A stretch of DNA of 8,020 nt from Acidobacteriota bacterium (GTDB taxonomy: Bacteria > Acidobacteriota > Blastocatellia > Pyrinomonadales > Pyrinomonadaceae): NCBI GenBank assembly GCA_003222935.1, contig QHXL01000252.1, forward strand, positions 1 to 8,020, read 5' to 3'. Position 1 is the stretch's first letter, and each line of letters opens with the position of its first letter. The translations under genes were made by a program, and so were the position numbers. This document shows, piece by piece, positions 6,784 to 8,020 of the stretch. The notes under the pieces were generated by a model. The model searched no databases. It saw only the letters and a list, made by a program, of their open reading frames with translations, and had not been told where the DNA came from.

Positions 6784-7193
6784 GTAAGCGAGTAGCACAG
6801 ACTTCAGTCTGTGCCCCTTAAATCTCCACATACATGAAGTTCACAATATGCAGAGTTCACTCTTGCCTCTTAGCTCTCCAGCTGCATGAAGTTCACAAGA
6901 CGCCGATTTCGGTCTGTGCCCTTTAAATCTCCATATACATGAAGTTCACAATATGCAGAGTTCACTCTTGCCCCTTAGCTCTCCAGCTGCATGAAGTTCA
7001 CAAGACGCCGATTTCAGTCTGTGCCCCTAAAATCTCCACATACATGAAGTTCACAATATGCAGAGTTCACTCTTGCCCCTTAGCTCTCCAGCTGCATGAA
7101 GTTCACAAGACGCCAATTTCGGTCTGTGCCCTTTAAATCTCCATATACATGAAGTTGAGACGACACAGACTGAAGTCTGTGCTACCCGCATAC
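6784..7193. mobile_element. Inverted-repeat-bounded repeat element between kinase and regulator
   Basis: The ends 6784-6813 and 7164-7193 are reverse complements at 28 of 30 positions. Each end itself contains a near-perfect hairpin: GCACAGACTTCAGTCTGTGC at 6795-6814 and CACAGACTGAAGTCTGTG at 7164-7181. Between them lies a tandem array. No transposase gene and no clear target-site duplication are seen. The shape is that of a non-autonomous element whose interior amplified, but mobility is inferred only from the ends. The left hairpin, 22 bases after the kinase stop, could also act as a stem-loop at the kinase mRNA end. Confidence 0.55.
6801..7156. repeat. Tandem array of 105-bp units (3.4 copies)
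   Basis: Units begin at 6801, 6906, 7011 and 7116, exactly 105 bases apart; the fourth is cut after about 41 bases. Neighbouring units differ at only about five positions. Each unit consists of two related halves of 52 and 53 bases, both carrying TCTCC, then CATGAAGTTCAC, then a TCTTGCCCC/TCTGTGCCC-like end. Units 1 and 3 share variants that differ from those shared by units 2 and 4, giving a 210-base super-period. The unit length is divisible by three, so open frames appear by chance. Confidence 0.92.
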
Positions 7194-7400
7194 GAGAACT
7201 CAAACGGAAGTTCAATTTCTCGTCGAGTGTTAATAATTTCTTCAGCGATTCGTCGAAACATCGAGTTCTCGTTTTTCGTAAACGCTACGACGAACGAGAG
7301 AATCCGTCACAAGTTCTTCAGTGGCGGTGTTCATGTTTTAAGCGTGCCCTCATTGTACGCAGCGCAGTTTTGAACTGAGTCAAAGCACACGGGAGGCCTG
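7194..7400. other. Non-coding spacer before the response regulator gene
   Basis: About 200 bases hold no convincing gene. ACGAGAACTC (7192-7201) is inverted perfectly as GAGTTCTCGT (7263-7272), followed by four T; the 61-base loop makes a terminator uncertain. No clear promoter boxes are visible, although this region should carry the regulator's promoter if it is not read through from the kinase gene. Confidence 0.4.
7391..7396 (+). promoter_or_regulatory. Ribosome binding site of the response regulator
   Basis: GGGAGG ends four bases before the GTG at 7401. An in-frame stop (TGA at 7371) lies 30 bases upstream, leaving this GTG as the only good start. Confidence 0.7.
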
Positions 7401-8020
7401 GTGACGGACGCAACACGCATTCGAGCGTTGGTCATCGATGACGAACCCTTAGCCCGCGACATGATTCGCGAAATGCTTGAACGCGATTCGGATGTCGAGG
7501 TAGTAGGGGAGTGCGCCAATGGCCGCGAAGCCGTTGAAGCGATCGAGTCGTTGTCGCCTGATCTGATCTTTCTCGACATTCAAATGCCGGAGCTTGGTGG
7601 CTTCGAAGTACTGGAATCGTTAGACCCGCAGAAGGCGCCGTACGTCATTTTTGCGACGGCTTACGATCAGTACGCCGTTCGCGCATTTGAAGTGCACGCA
7701 TTTGATTACCTGCTTAAGCCATTCGATCAGGAGCGCTTTGATACGGCGTGGCAGAGAGCAAAGGCACAGATCAAACTTGACCGTACGGGTGAACGCGATC
7801 GACACATCCTCGAACTCCTTGAAGAGCTAAAAGCGGGACCGCGCTACCTCGAACGCCTGGTAGTGAAGACTGGCGGACGAGTTTTCTTCCTTGATGTCGG
7901 TGATATTCACTGCATTGAGGCTGAAGGAAACTATGTCAGGGTTCACGACAAGGGCAAACATTATCTCTTACGCGAAACCATCAGTGGCCTCGAAGAGCAG
8001 CTCGACCCGAAACAGTTTCT
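7401..8020 (+). CDS. LytTR-family response regulator (partial, runs off window end)
   Basis: The first 206 residues of a LytR/AlgR-type regulator are present; the window ends within the DNA-binding domain. The receiver domain (about 6-122) has the acidic pair D13/D14, the phosphorylated D59 in FLDIQMP, the switch T86 in ATAYD, and K106 in LLKPF, so it should accept phosphate from a kinase. The Y-x-x-x-A-F-E-V-H-A-F-D-Y-L pattern at 91-104 is typical of LytTR regulators. A linker (about 123-150) leads to the LytTR domain, which starts at about 152 (LVVKTGGRVFFLDVGDIHCI, then EAEGNYVRVH). Translation begins at GTG, supported by GGGAGG. It is very probably the partner of the kinase at 5654-6772. 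The reading frame is intact throughout. Confidence 0.93.
   Translation, partial: MTDATRIRALVIDDEPLARDMIREMLERDSDVEVVGECANGREAVEAIESLSPDLIFLDIQMPELGGFEVLESLDPQKAPYVIFATAYDQYAVRAFEVHAFDYLLKPFDQERFDTAWQRAKAQIKLDRTGERDRHILELLEELKAGPRYLERLVVKTGGRVFFLDVGDIHCIEAEGNYVRVHDKGKHYLLRETISGLEEQLDPKQF

Noticed and set aside
6939..7136. 65-codon open frame with a 35-residue repeat
   Set aside because: The 105-bp unit is divisible by three, so the frame is periodic. It is open across units only because one unit junction lacks the TAA found in others, and there is no ribosome binding site.
6801..7156. CRISPR array
   Set aside because: The whole 105-bp unit is repeated without unique spacers, and no cas genes are nearby.
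7194..7340. Minus-strand coding remnant (two short frames, e.g. one reading MFRRIAEEIINTRREIELPF)
   Set aside because: It looks protein-like locally but the frames are short, broken by stops and run into the repeat; not enough to call a pseudogene.
7149..7373. 74-codon plus-strand open frame after the array
   Set aside because: It starts inside the last repeat unit, runs through the terminal inverted repeat and has no recognisable domain.
1..8020. tRNA or rRNA genes
   Set aside because: No cloverleaf-like arms with a TTCGANTC-type T-loop and no rRNA-like sequence were seen.

Overview
The window looks like a stretch of bacterial chromosome of roughly 50% GC, most likely from an Acidobacteriota-type soil bacterium. 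Three things suggest this: a fused 3-dehydroquinate dehydratase/shikimate dehydrogenase, a LytS-type kinase with a LytTR regulator, and intergenic DNA crowded with palindromic repeats, including the CTCTGTG-rich kind. The phylum is an inference from these traits, not a proof.

Layout: (1) 1-260 is a large nested palindrome without a convincing gene. (2) 343-2688 is a tight three-gene operon: an unrecognised 329-aa protein, the 23S rRNA 2'-O-methyltransferase RlmB, and a small zinc-ribbon membrane protein. Gaps are 5 and 1 bases, and a good stem-loop terminator follows at 2709-2744. (3) An inverted repeat at 2743-2840 abuts the terminator. (4) 2856-4403 encodes the fused AroD-AroE enzyme. (5) 4582-5310 encodes a secreted protein with an HELGH zinc-protease-like motif. 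(6) 5311-5653 is non-coding and dominated by a second nested palindrome. (7) 5654-6772 encodes a four-helix membrane histidine kinase. (8) 6773-7400 is non-coding and holds a tandem array of 105-bp units bounded by near-perfect 30-bp inverted repeats. (9) 7401 to the window end encodes the N-terminal part of a LytTR response regulator, cut by the window edge.

Functionally, the first operon combines ribosome maturation with two uncharacterised proteins. AroDE carries out two consecutive shikimate-pathway steps. The kinase and the regulator are very probably a cognate two-component pair, although a repeat element now separates them by 628 bases.

The protein genes are mostly ordinary. The most unusual content is between them: four distinct inverted-repeat or tandem-repeat structures in 8 kb, several built from modules of about 50 bp. 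The best candidate for something undescribed is the inverted-repeat-bounded hierarchical array (52/53 bp, then 105 bp, then 210 bp) between kinase and regulator. The secreted HELGH protein and the first gene of the operon are the proteins most worth a closer look.
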